A stretch of DNA of 64,000 nucleotides from Chrysoperla carnea (lineage: Eukaryota > Arthropoda > Insecta > Neuroptera > Chrysopidae). Position numbers and translations under genes: made by a program. Under the pieces are notes generated by a model. It was not told the origin of the DNA. It ran no database searches and saw only the letters and a program-made list of their open reading frames with translations. Where the stretch lies: contig NC_058339.1 in NCBI RefSeq assembly GCF_905475395.1, positions 12,408,001 to 12,472,000 of the forward strand, written 5' to 3'. Shown piece after piece: positions 1 to 11,423 of the stretch (its first letter is position 1; the number at the start of each line of letters is the position of its first letter).

Positions 1-1533
1 CAAAATATACACTGATCCCTTTCCACCAACACGATCGATGTCCTCATGAAATTACATACTTCTATGTTCCTATCTTTTGGATGCTGTAGGTACTGTTGTT
101 GTTATGATAATAATTATCAGCTAGTGTAAACTGGCCATAAATTATTTTCCAACGTATAAATAATAACAGTTCTAGCATTGCGAAATTTCGTAGTGCGGTA
201 TCTCTTCAATTAAAAAACTATGGGTTTTTGATATTAGTTGCTTCTATGATTTTGAAAATATATTAAATTTGTAAAAATAAGGGCTAACGCAAAGCTCCGT
301 ATGTTTAATAGTTTTTGAGATATGATTGATATTTCTCTGGTTATAAAAATGTTAGTTTTGCTGGTTTTTTCCTAAAGCGGTACATTTTTAGACCGTGTCT
401 ATTTCTTGCCATAAGCCAGCATGATAAGTTTTAAAAAAGAGGAGTAAATCATGGAATTTGATAAAATTATAAAGAAGACCTCGTGGGGACAAATAAAAAA
501 AGGCTAGGGAAATAATATATATGATAACTTGTCGCCAATAAGTTCAAGAACATTTATTGTTTTTTAGGTGAATATTATTTAATGACCGTCGGTAACTATT
601 CCATTAATTATCTAAAGTAAAATTAATGTTAATAATATCTGTGAGACTTTGTTTTCATTTCACACAATATTGTTAGAGATATAGGTACATTCATGAAAAT
701 ACCAAGCGTATGATATGAGCAAACAAAAATATTTTAAATTAATGTAAATATACACAATTTGTATTCGTTATATTTGAGTTCCTATCATTCTTCATGCCCT
801 AATCATTTTGTACCATATTGTAATAACATTTGGGGTTCTGTATAATGTACGGTAGGTATAGAAATTTATTCAGCAATAATGTGATTTCAATTATTTAAAA
901 ATTTATTATATATAATAAACAATTATATCGGACTAGGGACCCATCTTAAAGTCATGTCAATGATAAATACACTAATCTAAAAATTATTGTAATATCTTTT
1001 ACAATCCTCTGTGAACTCGAAAAATACGTTAAGAAAAATGCTCTAAACTGAAAAGGTTAGATTCCAAGACGCACATATTTACGTAGACATTAGATGCGAA
1101 AGCATTCAAAGTCAATGAAAAGCTGACTGTACTTCGTAACTAGTAAAACATAGAATAATACCTTACATTGGAAAGTGGTTAGTTATAAAAAAAAGTCCAA
1201 ATCAATAAACAATATAAAACAACGTCACTTCCCATTGCCTATCCCAACGGATTAGAATGCGGTTTTCTAATAGATCGAGTGATTCAAGAGGAAGGTTTTT
1301 TTTTGTATAATACATACATAATATAGTAGAGAAACACATAATTCTAGTGGTTAAACGAAATTGTGAACAAAAGAAGGGTAAGTGACGGCATATAAAGTGA
1401 AGGTTATATCAAAATAATCTTTGTATTTAAAATTGAAGTTGCTCAGCAAAGCAGGTAGTTCACAGCTATTTTTATTATAAATCGAATTTTTCCAAAAAGA
1501 TGGAAGAAGGCGTTTTGACTTTAGTAATCAAGA
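1..1533. other. AT-rich intergenic sequence
   Basis: No open frame with family resemblance, no recognisable repeat family and no RNA gene is visible here. The sequence is low-complexity AT-rich DNA with many stop codons in all frames. Confidence 0.6.
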
Positions 1534-1709
1534 TTATGTAATGAAATGTTTAAGTCGATCAAAAGTAGCAATTTCTTCCATTTCCCTAAAAAACGTTAGG
1601 GAATACGGGAATTCCCTATTGGGTAACATGGTATACGAATCAGTCAACAGATCTCGTTCCTCATGTTTTGCTTTCAATGACTTCCAGAACCTGTTCAGTA
1701 ATGACTGCA
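1534..1709 (-). other. Exon-like open frame of unknown function
   Basis: On the minus strand a 56-58 codon frame runs from a possible acceptor (AG at 1711-1710 or 1706-1705) to a TAA at 1536-1534. Its base composition is less AT-rich than the surroundings and its predicted peptide is well mixed, with blocks such as LLNRFWKSLKAKHEERD and FPYSLTFFREMEEIATF. I do not recognise the family. It lies 150 bases downstream of the arginine kinase stop codon on the same strand, so it could be the last exon of an otherwise unseen gene, a transposon remnant, or chance. An in-frame TAA sits just upstream of the acceptor, so it cannot start much earlier without splicing. Confidence 0.2.
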
Positions 1710-1862
1710 CTAAATGTATTTAGAAATATTTAATGTAAATTTAATTTAAACAATACAACTTTCTTTTAATGAAGTATAATGAATTCTTAATTGTATTACA
1801 CTCAGCGTATCCATTCACTATTATTTAAATAATTAAATTTTTGTAGTTCTAAAAATAAATGT

Positions 1863-3516
1863 TTATAAATCCTTTTCTATTTTAATAATTTCAGTAATCC
1901 CATCATACATCTCTTTGACAGCTTGAAATTCAGTTAAACCTAAACGACGTTTATTTGATATATCATAAATTCCATCCACAGCATCTGTATGTTCACCTGT
2001 GGTACCACGGACCTGTAAAAGTGTTTTAATCGCGATAAATAACATTTATCATTAATCATTAATTTTTAATAATTTAATTAAACTAATCAAATTATATTTA
2101 ATAACAAGAAAAAATCAAAATAAAGTAAATTTTTCAATTTAGTTCAGACAACTAATTTCATTGTTCACCAGGAATGGGGTCCTTAACTCATGTCTCGAAT
2201 CAATCGTTGCTTGGCAGCAACTAACAATTTTAATCGTTAATAATAATTATCTTTATTCGGACACCTGTATTTATTCGGAGTCACTGACCTGTAAGTTGTA
2301 TTTATCAGCTACATTATACAATTTTTGTTGTTCACTTGCTAATTTAGGTACTTTAATATGAACTGATGCACGAATCGTTGTACCCAAATTTGTTGGACAG
2401 AATGTAAGAAAACCTAATCGATTATCATGTGAAAATGTAATTTTCTTCTCAATTTCATTGACACCAGTCACCAGACGTCGATATACATCACCTAAATCAC
2501 CACCTTGTTGCATTGAAATTATTCTTAAGTGGTCTTCTTCGTTACACCATATCAAAAATGTTTTGTCATTATTGAAATAAATACCGCGACCTAATACAGT
2601 AAAATATACCTTTTAGGATGTACTAAGGCCATGGTAATTTTAGATAAAAGGTTTGAATTTTTTTATATGAAGATGGAATAAGGAAAACGGGGGGTTGCCC
2701 GATTACTTCAATTAATAAATGACTTAATAGTAGGCAAATTTAACATTGGTCTTATGGGAAAACGGCAGATGGATGATAAAACTAGTCAGTGGAAATTAAA
2801 ACAAAAAACTTTAAAAAAATAAATTATTGAAAACAAAAAAAAACTCGCTGAATCCGACTGATTAATAATTATGCATATGCCTCACCTGTAGGCCAAAAAC
2901 GACATGCATTTGCAGCTTGTAAAAAGCGATCACCTTCTTTGAATAAAAAATGATCATTAATCAGTTGTTCTTGCACCTGTTTCGCCATACCAGTTAATGG
3001 GTAATAACATCCTTTAAACTCCCCCTCTAAAGACGTCAACGTTTTTGACACTTCGTCTTCAATCTCCTTATAATGTTCCACAGTCATACGTGGATTAAAC
3101 GGATATCCTTGAATGGATCGTCCACATCGTACACGGGTTGATTTTATATATTTACCTTCTGGATCCAAATTACCTAACTTTTTATAGTCACCAAAATCTT
3201 TTGCTGGATGCACTTTATTTTTACTAAATCCTTTATGATAGTCGTCAATAATTGGATCAAATAAATCGGCAAATGTCGTATATGCATCTGCATCCGCAGC
3301 ATAAATACCTACACCAGAATCATGATTAACTAAACCGGATTGAATACAATCCATAAGTGTGGATCCCATCTGTGTTTTTTGATCTTTAAGTTTATGAAAA
3401 ATTTCCGGAGTCAAATACTTTTTCAATAGCGATTTCGAATTTGAGGTTTGTAATTTTTCAAATTCCATTTCCAAATTCATTTTAGAAGATTTACCACGGG
3501 GAGCTATTGTACACAT
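1863..3516 (-). CDS. ArgK: Arginine kinase (three coding exons)
   Basis: Reversibly transfers phosphate between ATP and L-arginine, the invertebrate phosphagen buffer. Exons on the minus strand are 3516-2886, 2590-2289 and 2012-1863, with GT-AG introns (donors GTGAGG and GTCAGT; acceptors TATTAG and TTACAG) in consistent phases. They give 360 residues, against about 355 for typical insect enzymes. Seen: substrate-specificity loop NHDSGVG (64-70), STRVRCGR (126-133), NEEDHLR (227-233, catalytic Glu229), TFCPTNLGT (273-281, reactive Cys275) and GEH (317-319, Glu318). The phosphate-binding arginines map to 128, 130, 233, 284 and 313. The loop reads RGTTGEH where many orthologues have RGTRGEH; this position varies in the family. 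The ATG at 3516 is the most upstream AUG after a good acceptor (AG at 3529-3528, pyrimidine-rich tract). ATGs at 3480 or 3468, or an extra 5' exon, remain possible. The body of the gene is near certain; the N-terminal dozen residues are not. Confidence 0.96.
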
Positions 3517-3529
3517 TTTACTTGTATCT

Positions 3530-3999
3530 GATTGAATTAAATAAAGTAAACGTTTACATATGATCATATCCCATGTATCCAATTTTTTCTGATTCGTTCG
3601 TTGATAAACAAATACAATAATTGAACAAAATGAGCAAGATTTTTGTAAAAATTACTCTCCACAAACAAAATTATGTATCACACTTAATTGACAGAAATCA
3701 AATTTTACGTTCCTAAGGATACAGATTCCCGACTATTGTAAACTAAGCCAACGTTATTTTTTTATTATTTGTAATCGAATATGGGCGATTCCATGAAAAA
3801 GTGTACCATGAATGGAAAAAAATATTACTCTATCTATTAATTTGATATTTTCAGACTTTTGCAGACTTTTTCAGAGATAGTTTTACTTCACATTTTCTTT
3901 TTCTGAATCTCAAACTAAATATTCCAGAGTTCCAAAACATATTTATTCCCACAAGAGTGTTCTTACCATATGAACAGTTAAGTCAATAACTATTCGAAG
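3530..3999. other. 5' flank of arginine kinase
   Basis: Presumed intron or promoter side of the arginine kinase gene. The minus-strand frame stays open back to a TAA near 3652, but without an AUG and without family similarity, so it is most likely intron or 5' UTR. No TATA box or initiator can be assigned with confidence. Confidence 0.4.
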
Positions 4000-4207
4000 A
4001 AAGATATTTTAATTACCAAAATAATGGTATAGGCTTGCCTGTAAAAAATCGTTCATGGAAAAAATTGAATAAAAAATTAAAATAATAAAAAATAGCCAAC
4101 ACTTTTCGATAAAAAACTATGATCGGAATGTTTAAAAATCAATAAAATTTCATAAAAAATATGGCTCATCTGATTATCAGATTGGTGAAGTTCGACCTTA
4201 TACTCGT
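4000..4207 (+). repeat. Family F dispersed repeat, copy 1
   Basis: About 205 bases that recur, diverged but collinear, at 5120-5330. Shared landmarks are 'aaaataatggtataggc', 'gttcatggaaaaaa', 'cacttttcgata' and 'tggtgaagtt'. A fragment of its end is found in inverse orientation at 16215-16262. No coding capacity. Confidence 0.7.
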
Positions 4208-4715
4208 CTCTTAGACTATCAAGTTTTTCTTGAGTGTATACTATGCATACCTACTTATACACTATTAACGTGGCGAGGGTGTGTTTTAGTTTCATCAACA
4301 TGTAATATTTTAAATATGAAATTTTCAATTTCCTGTTTCCGGATTTATTGATAATATGAACGATATAATCATGGACTATGTCCAACATTTAATTAATTTT
4401 GTTTATCTTCCGCTATATAAGCTGCTTAACATTGAACTAAGAAGATAAATTATGTACCCCATACTGAAATTGTAGCATATGTAAAATTTTTTGTTCACTA
4501 TTGATAATATTGAGAGAAAATTATAATATTCTAAAATAACAATTTAGATAAATCTGTTTTTTTAACTTTCTAAAACTTTTGCTTACCTAAAAAACTAACC
4601 AAATTTGTTTGTACTTCAAACTTTAATCCACCTCTCAACTTCGAGTAATCTCTTCAGTAGTTTTAGTCCTGTTCCAATAGTGGCAGTTGACTTTTTATAG
4701 CTTGTATATACGAAA

Positions 4716-4850
4716 TACAGTGAAACCTGATTAAGTGAGACATCAGGGGAAAATTTGTCTCACTCATAGAGGTATAGAGACATTTAGAGAGTGTCTCCGA
4801 TATTCAGATATAAATAAATATCTCCCTCATTTACAGAGGGTTTCATTAAA
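4716..4850. mobile_element. Small TIR element, pogo/Tigger-like ends
   Basis: The left end reads TACAGTGAAACC and the right end GGTTTCATT, so the two 'TGAAACC' termini are inverted about 130 bases apart. The next bases also pair partly (taagtgagac against the complement of ctccctcattta). CAGTGAAACCT-type termini with TA target sites are typical of pogo/Tigger MITEs. The right terminus is degraded. Non-coding; the 64-codon frame inside it is chance. Confidence 0.5.
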
Positions 4851-5037
4851 AAATAGTGGATCTCATCTATGCTTTTTTATTATTTGGGTAATTAACAGAA
4901 AAAGTTTTAACATCTTTCAAACATCTTGAAGTTTTAAATTTCTCGATAAATAGGATAGGCAGCTTTTCAGTTCCTGGCCTGTTAACACACAGAAGTATTG
5001 TAATGCACTCTTTACTTAGTTTATAATTAAATTATCT

Positions 5038-5122
5038 TTCTTCTGATACCAATTTCCATTGGTTAACATATTTACAATGATCTTTTGATTCAACCAATCG
5101 AAATTGGTAGGTATCAAAAGAA
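5038..5122. repeat. Hairpin with about 27-bp stem
   Basis: Left arm 'gataccaatttccattggtt' (5045-5064) pairs with the right arm from about 5090, which reads 'caaccaatcgaaattggtag' and then continues 'gtatcaaaagaa'. The loop is about 25 bases. It abuts family F copy 2. It could be a foldback transposon end or a transcribed hairpin; the sequence alone does not decide. Confidence 0.6.
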
Positions 5123-5330
5123 ATATCATTCAATTACGAAAATAATGGTATAGGCCTGCAAACAACTGTTCATGGAAAAAAATGATTAAAATTAATTGAA
5201 TTAAATATAACCTTGAACACTTTTCGATAGAGAACTGTGATAAACGTGTTTATAAATCAATAATATTTCATTTAAAAAATATTTCATTTGGTTATCGGAT
5301 GGGTGAAGTTTGATCTTATACCGTCTGCTA
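5123..5330 (+). repeat. Family F dispersed repeat, copy 2
   Basis: Collinear with 4000-4207, in the same orientation, about 1.12 kb apart, with many substitutions. It begins immediately at the right foot of the hairpin at 5038-5122. Confidence 0.7.
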
Positions 5331-5570
5331 ACATAAGCAATTTTAATGCACGGTTTTTACAAACTGAGCTGTTTAAATGAACGGTTGTTAGAATTCCCAA
5401 GCGCTAGATAAAGCTCTGTTGTTCATTGAAATTTTAACAGATAACTTTAATAAGTAATAAATATTGGTTTTCTATCTATTTTGTACAATACTCAAAACCA
5501 TCCAAATATTTGGTTGCTATGGTAATCGCCTCACTGATATAATAGACGAGATAAATACTTTGTACATGTA

Positions 5571-6021
5571 TATAATACTAGCTTGATAACCGACCGCTTC
5601 ACTGGGCTAAAAAGTAAAAACCACCGCTTTATAGCCTCCTCGTTTCTTGATCTCACTTATTCCCCTTCCATAATACTCGAAGGAATAGCTTTAAACTGTT
5701 AAATATTTGCACAATTTTCAATTTTTTTAAGTGTAAAATAATCATAATTTATTGAGTATATCAGTAAAGAAGGCCACAGAATTTTATAGAAAAATTTATG
5801 GTTTAAAATGATTATCATAAATGGAGCAGTAAAATGAATAAATTTAATTAAAAATATATATATATATATTTCTATAAATTATAGCTCATTTGTTATTCTG
5901 ACGAATCAGCTATATTGTTGTACAGTTTCATTCAAATCCATCCGCTAGTTTTTGCGTGAAAGCGTAACAAACACAAAAACAAACAAACATCCTGACTTTC
6001 ACATTTATAATATATAGGGAT
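5571..6021 (+). mobile_element. Family E element, full-length-like copy
   Basis: Starts 'tataatactagcttgataac' and ends 'cacatttataatatataggg', so the two ends are inverted versions of a TATAATAyTAG motif. The body has the block 'accgctttatagcctcctcg', an internal (TA)n near 5858-5870, and the tail 'gcgtgaaagcgtaacaaac' followed by a CAAA run. That tail occurs in very many arthropod genomes at the end of short non-autonomous repeats. Other copies lie at 6325-6810, 46976-47408 and 48608-48828. No ORF. Confidence 0.75.
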
Positions 6022-6324
6022 TTTGTTGTTTTCAATTCAACATCATTTTTAGTTCATGCACAAATAAAAAAAAAAAAAAAAAAAACAAAAAAAATATACT
6101 TTTGTTCACATTTTTCATTTTTGTACAAACGAACGAATTAATTAGCGTGCACTAATATCGCCCACATCAATGTTTCGATATACATGTATATTATATGTAT
6201 GTGTGTGTTTTTTTATATACATTCATTTGAAAATATACTTTTTTAATCTGTAAAATACGTAATTAGAGAAAAGATCAAACATATTAAATTTTTTGAACAT
6301 TGTACTGAAATTGAAAGACAAATT
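6022..6324. other. Spacer between two family E copies
   Basis: Contains a run of 20 A (6066-6085) and GT/AT-rich simple sequence near 6190-6215. Nothing else seen. Confidence 0.5.
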
Positions 6325-6810
6325 ATATAATATTAGAGTGATACCCACCCGCTTTGCTGGGTTCAAATATATAGATTGATAAAGATTGCTCTCGCTTATC
6401 CCCTTTTTATAACACATGAAATAATGGTAGGGATTGTTTTACACAGGTAAAATATATGTATGGTTTTCTATTTTTTTAAATGTATAATAGTAATTATTCA
6501 TTGAGTATATCAGAGAAGATGGCCATGAAATATTTTATTTTGACTATTTTTACAGAAATCTGTAATTTATAGTAATGTCAAATGACTACTTTTACAGAAA
6601 TCTGTAATTTATGGTTATGTCAAATTAAATTAATTTTTAAATTTTTTATTATTTTTTATTAATATATCTTTATAAATTATATCTCATGTGTTATTCTGAA
6701 GTATGAGCTATATTGCTGTACAGTTTTATTAAAAACCATTCGCTAGTTTTATCGTGAAAGCGTAACAAACAAACAAACAAACATGCTTACTTTCGCATTT
6801 ATTATTTGTG
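6325..6810 (+). mobile_element. Family E element, second copy
   Basis: Begins 'ataatattagagtgataccc' and ends with the 'gtgaaagcgtaacaaac' tail, a (CAAA)n run and 'cgcatttattatttg'. It carries a private 42-base tandem duplication at about 6549-6627 ('tttttacagaaatctgtaat' twice). Confidence 0.7.
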
Positions 6811-7587
6811 ACATACTCTTGGGTTTAAAAGTTCGCTGGCTATAATTTAAAATTTCAAAAATTGAAACTAAGTAGTATATTAGTTTCAAGTCTACGTTAT
6901 GGGGTAAAAATCCCTTCCTTATTTGAATATTATTAAATGAAATTTACTTGTTGCTTTTGGTGAGCTTATTTTCGGAAGCTAGTCAATAAGAGAACACGTT
7001 GTATATAAAAGATTTATTAACAAATCTGTCTTCAATTAAATTATACTTTTTTTAGTGTTTTCGTTTTGATCTTTTATAAAAATTTATACGTGTAAGAAAG
7101 CAAATAAATGTTAATAAAATAACTAAAATAATATTAATAAAGTAACTATAACTAACTTATTCAATATAACAAATTGTTAAAATAATAAATTTAATCAACA
7201 TAGATAGATAATATAATTAAATTTACAAATTTCCAACATTTTATAGTTCAGTGTCAATATTAAACGGCCATATATAATGTTTAAATGTGTAATATGAACT
7301 AGTTAAAACACATTACAAAATATTATACAGTGAATAATGTAATGTTAATACTAGCTACTCTGGTGGTATATAATCATGATAGCTGATATAACATTAGCAG
7401 TTTATTTGTACTATATCAATCAAGAAAATTCATTAAATGAGAAAGAAGCAAGAAATTTGACTCGTCATAATTCGCGTTAACCGTTCGTCAATCTTTAGTT
7501 GCGTGATAAAAGAATTGCTCACACCATCTACAAGTTTTTTGCGCGTTAAATATTCTTTAAGCTTGTAAATCATAACATACATTATGT
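6811..7587. other. AT-rich intergenic sequence
   Basis: No gene, known repeat or hairpin recognised. Confidence 0.5.
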
Positions 7588-7890
7588 GATGGCTATCGAA
7601 AAATTGACATCACAGCTAAGAAGAATGACCCAAAATTAGTGGGTTTCAAAAAAAATTCCAATAAGATTCGATCAAATTTGCCTTTATTATCAAAAAAATC
7701 GAATTCATTAACTTCATGACGTCTTTAGAATCCAAAAAATTTAATTTTGCTCTATCACATCCAGATTTTATCCAATTTTGATAAGCCAAGTACGTAATCC
7801 TACTAAAATCAAAATTACCCTAGCTCTACAGGTTTCCAGAATGTGGAATCCTGTTTACGGAATTCAGCACATAAATGATAGCTAGCAAAA
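7588..7890 (-). repeat. Family D repeat, one monomer
   Basis: One copy, in inverse orientation to 16610-17045, of a repeat with landmarks 'tgacccaaaattagtgggtt', 'tgctctatcacat' and 'tatccaattttgata'. Non-coding by itself; see the other copies at 16610, 17965 and 42025. Confidence 0.75.
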
Positions 7891-8220
7891 TCATGATTCA
7901 TTAAGATTAGTTCATTTTTTTAAATCGAACAGTATTCTATATACATGCTATGTACATTACTAGTAAATTTGAAACTCTAGAATTACGTTGGTCAATATAC
8001 AATGAGTAAGCGAGTGTGGTCATTTAACGATTGAGAAAATTTATTACTTTGATCGCTGATGCACATATCAACATGTTACAATTTCATTTTATGCATATCA
8101 TGAGAGTTTATATACTGGTAATTTCAAGAAAATTTCATTACAAATACTTTCAAAACACAACAAAAAAAGCCGTTTGAGTTTTTCCCAAAACATTCCGAAA
8201 TGTATTTTCTAGTCAATTAC
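7891..8220. other. AT-rich spacer
   Basis: Nothing recognised between the family D monomer and the family A copy. Confidence 0.4.
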
Positions 8221-8606
8221 TTTTTATATCATATACATATATGAAATATATATCAAGGTATACTAATTTTAGTCTCATGTTTGTAACGCTTAGAAATATT
8301 AATGATTCGAACAAAATTTTCATATTAGGTGTTCATAAAATGACTTAATTAGCCTATTTTCGTCTGTTGGTCCACCTGTCACCACGATAACACAAAAAAG
8401 AAAAAATATATCAAGCTGAAATTTTTATTACATGCTCAGGACATAAAAGATGAGTTTGAAATTGTAAATAAGCAACATAGGTCTTGTAAACCGTTAGAAA
8501 TAGAACAAAAAAATAATAGTAAAAAATGTTTCTTTTATAAACAACTTTTGTTTGAAACATTTTTTCGAAAACATAATTGTTTACCCGTGAAATCGCATAT
8601 TAGGCC
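8221..8606 (+). mobile_element. Family A (HINE-like) element, 3'-truncated
   Basis: Matches the first two thirds of the full copy at 58234: the start 'tttttatatcatatacatat', then 'gtttgtaacgctta', 'gttcataaaatgactta', 'cacgataac', 'accgttagaaatagaac' and 'cattttttcg...gtttacccgtga'. It stops after the 'gcgcaaattagg' equivalent and lacks the 3' stem-loop. More diverged than the 51 and 58 kb copies, so older. Confidence 0.8.
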
Positions 8607-9186
8607 AAAACTTTGGTATCCTTTTTCTCCGAAACTGTAAAAGATTTGGAGTTGAAAATTTGCTTTAACTAGTGTAATTGTGAAAGATTCTCGAAAACTA
8701 CACCCCAAATTAAAGAAGAATCCCAAACCAATTCGAAAGCCAATCAAAAGATGTTGGTTTTCTTATTTACTTCAACAAGTTCAACACTTTCTATACAAGA
8801 GTTTTTTACAATTGAGTCAATCAATTATTGGTTTTTACTTGTTTTTATTAATAATATGGTGATATGAAGACAGGTACATAATAAACTTGGAACAGATTAA
8901 CCGAAAGAGATTAACAATCAATTGGCAAAACAGATAAAATTTTTAGATGAAAAGTTTTCAGAAATTTTTTGATTGGATATACCAAAAATTTCCCACACCA
9001 TATAACTTTTCTTGTTCATCTAGAGGGTTAACAAAGCTTAATCAAAATTTTCAGGTCAATCGAAAAAATTAAGAGATTTAAGCCTCGTTTACTGAAGTTT
9101 AAAGTATTTTTAAAAAACTGACACACCTTGTATACCCAGAATTTCATAATAGAAATTTGCAAACGCCTAGTCAGATTTTATCATTT
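8607..9186. other. Spacer between inverted family A copies
   Basis: Non-coding. The short frames here are AT-rich and unrelated to known proteins. It separates two family A copies in opposite orientation. Confidence 0.4.
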
Positions 9187-9829
9187 AAACAAGTGAAAAG
9201 AAACAATGGACTGAGTTAATTGTTGAAATACCATGCATAGTCAGTGTTGATTTCTTTATCACATAACACATACAAAAATGTATAGACAGTGTTGATGCGC
9301 AATCGTTTGTTTTTTTAACGTCACGTAAATAACAAAAGATATTCACTTTTAAATAGACACACACACAACTGATATTCCTATATTAATACATTCTATAAAA
9401 TTTGCACCTAATTAACGCCCTCGTCGGTAAACAGTGATGTTTACAAAAAAATGTTTCAAACAAAAGTTTTTTATTTTTTTATAAGGAACATTTTTTACAT
9501 TTAAACTTTTGTTCTATCTCTAACGGTTTACAAGATGGGTCCTACGGACCCAAGACCCAATTGATCTATGATGCTCATTTACGAACTTGACCTCACTTTT
9601 TACGTCCTGAGTACGCTGTAAATATAAATTTCAGCTCGATATCTTTTTTCGTTTTTGAGTTATCGTGTCCACAGACGGACGGACGGACGGACAACCGGAA
9701 ATGGACTAATTAGGTGATTTTATGAACAGCTATGACAAAATTTTTTTCCTAGCATCATTATTTTTAAGCGTTACAAACTTGGGACTAAACTTAATATACT
9801 ATGTATATTTCATATATGCATGGTATAAT
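9187..9829 (-). mobile_element. Family A (HINE-like) element, near-complete
   Basis: Reverse-oriented copy. It begins AAACAAGTG with the stem-loop region, then has the subterminal repeat 'taccatgcata', the block 'aacggtttacaagatgggtc', the microsatellite 'gacggacggacggac' at 9674-9690, and ends 'catatatgcatggtataata'. It carries an extra 60-70 bases of divergent sequence near 9290-9410 compared with the 58 kb copy. Confidence 0.85.
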
Positions 9830-10128
9830 AAACTTTTGTGTAATCAATTCGATCGTTTCTATAATTATTTTCTAATATAGTACGCCATACATCGAGAATT
9901 CAGTTTCGAGGCTAGTGAATAAATATTCAATATAAAGCGTAGGTACGACAGTAGTCACTGAATGAACGACATTCAATTCTAATATACGTATTGAAATAAT
10001 AATATATTTTAAATTATAAAGCAGCCACATTTCGAGAAAGGTTTTCGTTGTAGCAATTACTTCATCAATTTATTTTGATTCGGAGTTATGTGTTTGCGCT
10101 GTGGATACCTGCCTGACATAGATGTCAA

Positions 10129-10131
<3 letters not shown>

Positions 10132-10191
<60 letters not shown>
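10132..10191. repeat. (AT)n microsatellite, about 30 units
   Basis: Uninterrupted alternating A/T for about 60 bases. The flanks are non-repetitive. Likely to be length-polymorphic. Confidence 0.98.
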
Positions 10192-10194
<3 letters not shown>

Positions 10195-10564
10195 ATTTTT
10201 ATGTATTCTAAATGTATTCCAGTCTCGACGTTTACAAATTTAATTTAGTGTTTTTCAGAGAGATATTATAACATGTACAATGAAAACTACTTTATAACAA
10301 TTCAAATAAGTTAATCCTTTTTGTGTTTAATTGATGTAATAAAAGTCTAAAGTTCAACAGTCACATGACTTTTAGACACATAAACAGGGTTGTCTCTAAA
10401 AAGGCTGTACAACGCTTAGTAGTGGAGCTCCTGTGAAACTCCTGTGAAGTATTAAAAACATAAAAAGCTCGGATTTTCGAGATAGTAAATGAAAAATTAA
10501 AAAAATATATATAATGCTTAGCTAATAATATATATGAAAAAGTTTACCTATTAAAAAATTATGA

Positions 10565-10868
10565 TCTCGATTTTTAACCCCCGAAGAGACGTGTCATAAG
10601 TTCATAAGTTTAACCGCTTTGTGTACCTGTCTGTGGCATCGTAGCTCCTAAATAGATGAACCAATTTTGATTTTTTTTCTTTGCTTGAAAGGTAATTTAT
10701 TTTTTTTCTTCGCTTGAGAGGTTGCTGATTCAATCAAATGAAAAAGGAGTTATCTTGTAAGCCGTTAGAGATAGATCAAAAGTTTGAATATACAATTTAT
10801 TTCTTATAAAAAATAAACAACTTTTGTTGGAAATAGTTTTTCGTAAACATTACTGTTTACCCGTGAAG
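10565..10868 (+). repeat. Family B fragment joined to family A fragment
   Basis: 10565-10745 has the family B head ('tttttaacccccgaagag', 'ctgtctgtggcatcgtagct', 'gatgaaccaattttgat'). From about 10752 to 10868 it continues as an internal slice of family A ('gtaagccgttagagatag', 'aacaacttttgttggaaa', 'actgtttacccgtgaagg'). The junction makes this a nested or chimeric insertion. Confidence 0.7.
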
Positions 10869-11423
10869 GCGTCTAGAAAATACCTTCACAAAATTTTTGG
10901 AACATCGAAAAAGAAGCGCCTATTTTATGACGCATCAGCTACTGCTATGGAAGCCTGGACTATCAATAATTAGTTTATAATTAAAAGCCTGGCCTATGAA
11001 TAAAATCACTTCAAAATATTTTTATTTCAAAAAATTAAATTTCTAGGTTTATCCGTTACATACCTAACAATCGATAATTTATTTAGTTACTTATTAATAA
11101 ATTAGTAAACATAAAAAATTGATAAAAATAAATAAATAAAATAAACATGATAAATTAAATAAAAAGTTTATTGATAAATAAAAAACTAAATTATAAAAGA
11201 ATTTTTAATGACATTCAAATTACACCAAGTATCAAACATCTCAAAAAAACATATTCTGTGCGTCATCCTAATTCAGTACTTGTCCTGCGGTTTTCTCATG
11301 AAAAAATTTAAATTAATAAATGAATATAATTAAATTCACATAAATTTTCACCGTAAATCAAAACATGGGATTTTAATATATTATTTCTATGAACTTTTAA
11401 ATATGGCAAAAATTATATTTTAT
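10869..11423. other. AT-rich intergenic sequence
   Basis: No exon 1 or exon 2 equivalent of the DUF4789 pseudogene could be found here by eye. Nothing else recognised. Confidence 0.4.

Noticed and set aside
9672-9692. GACG repeats considered as a CRISPR or regulatory array
   Set aside because: It is the tetranucleotide microsatellite inside the family A element, present in other copies.
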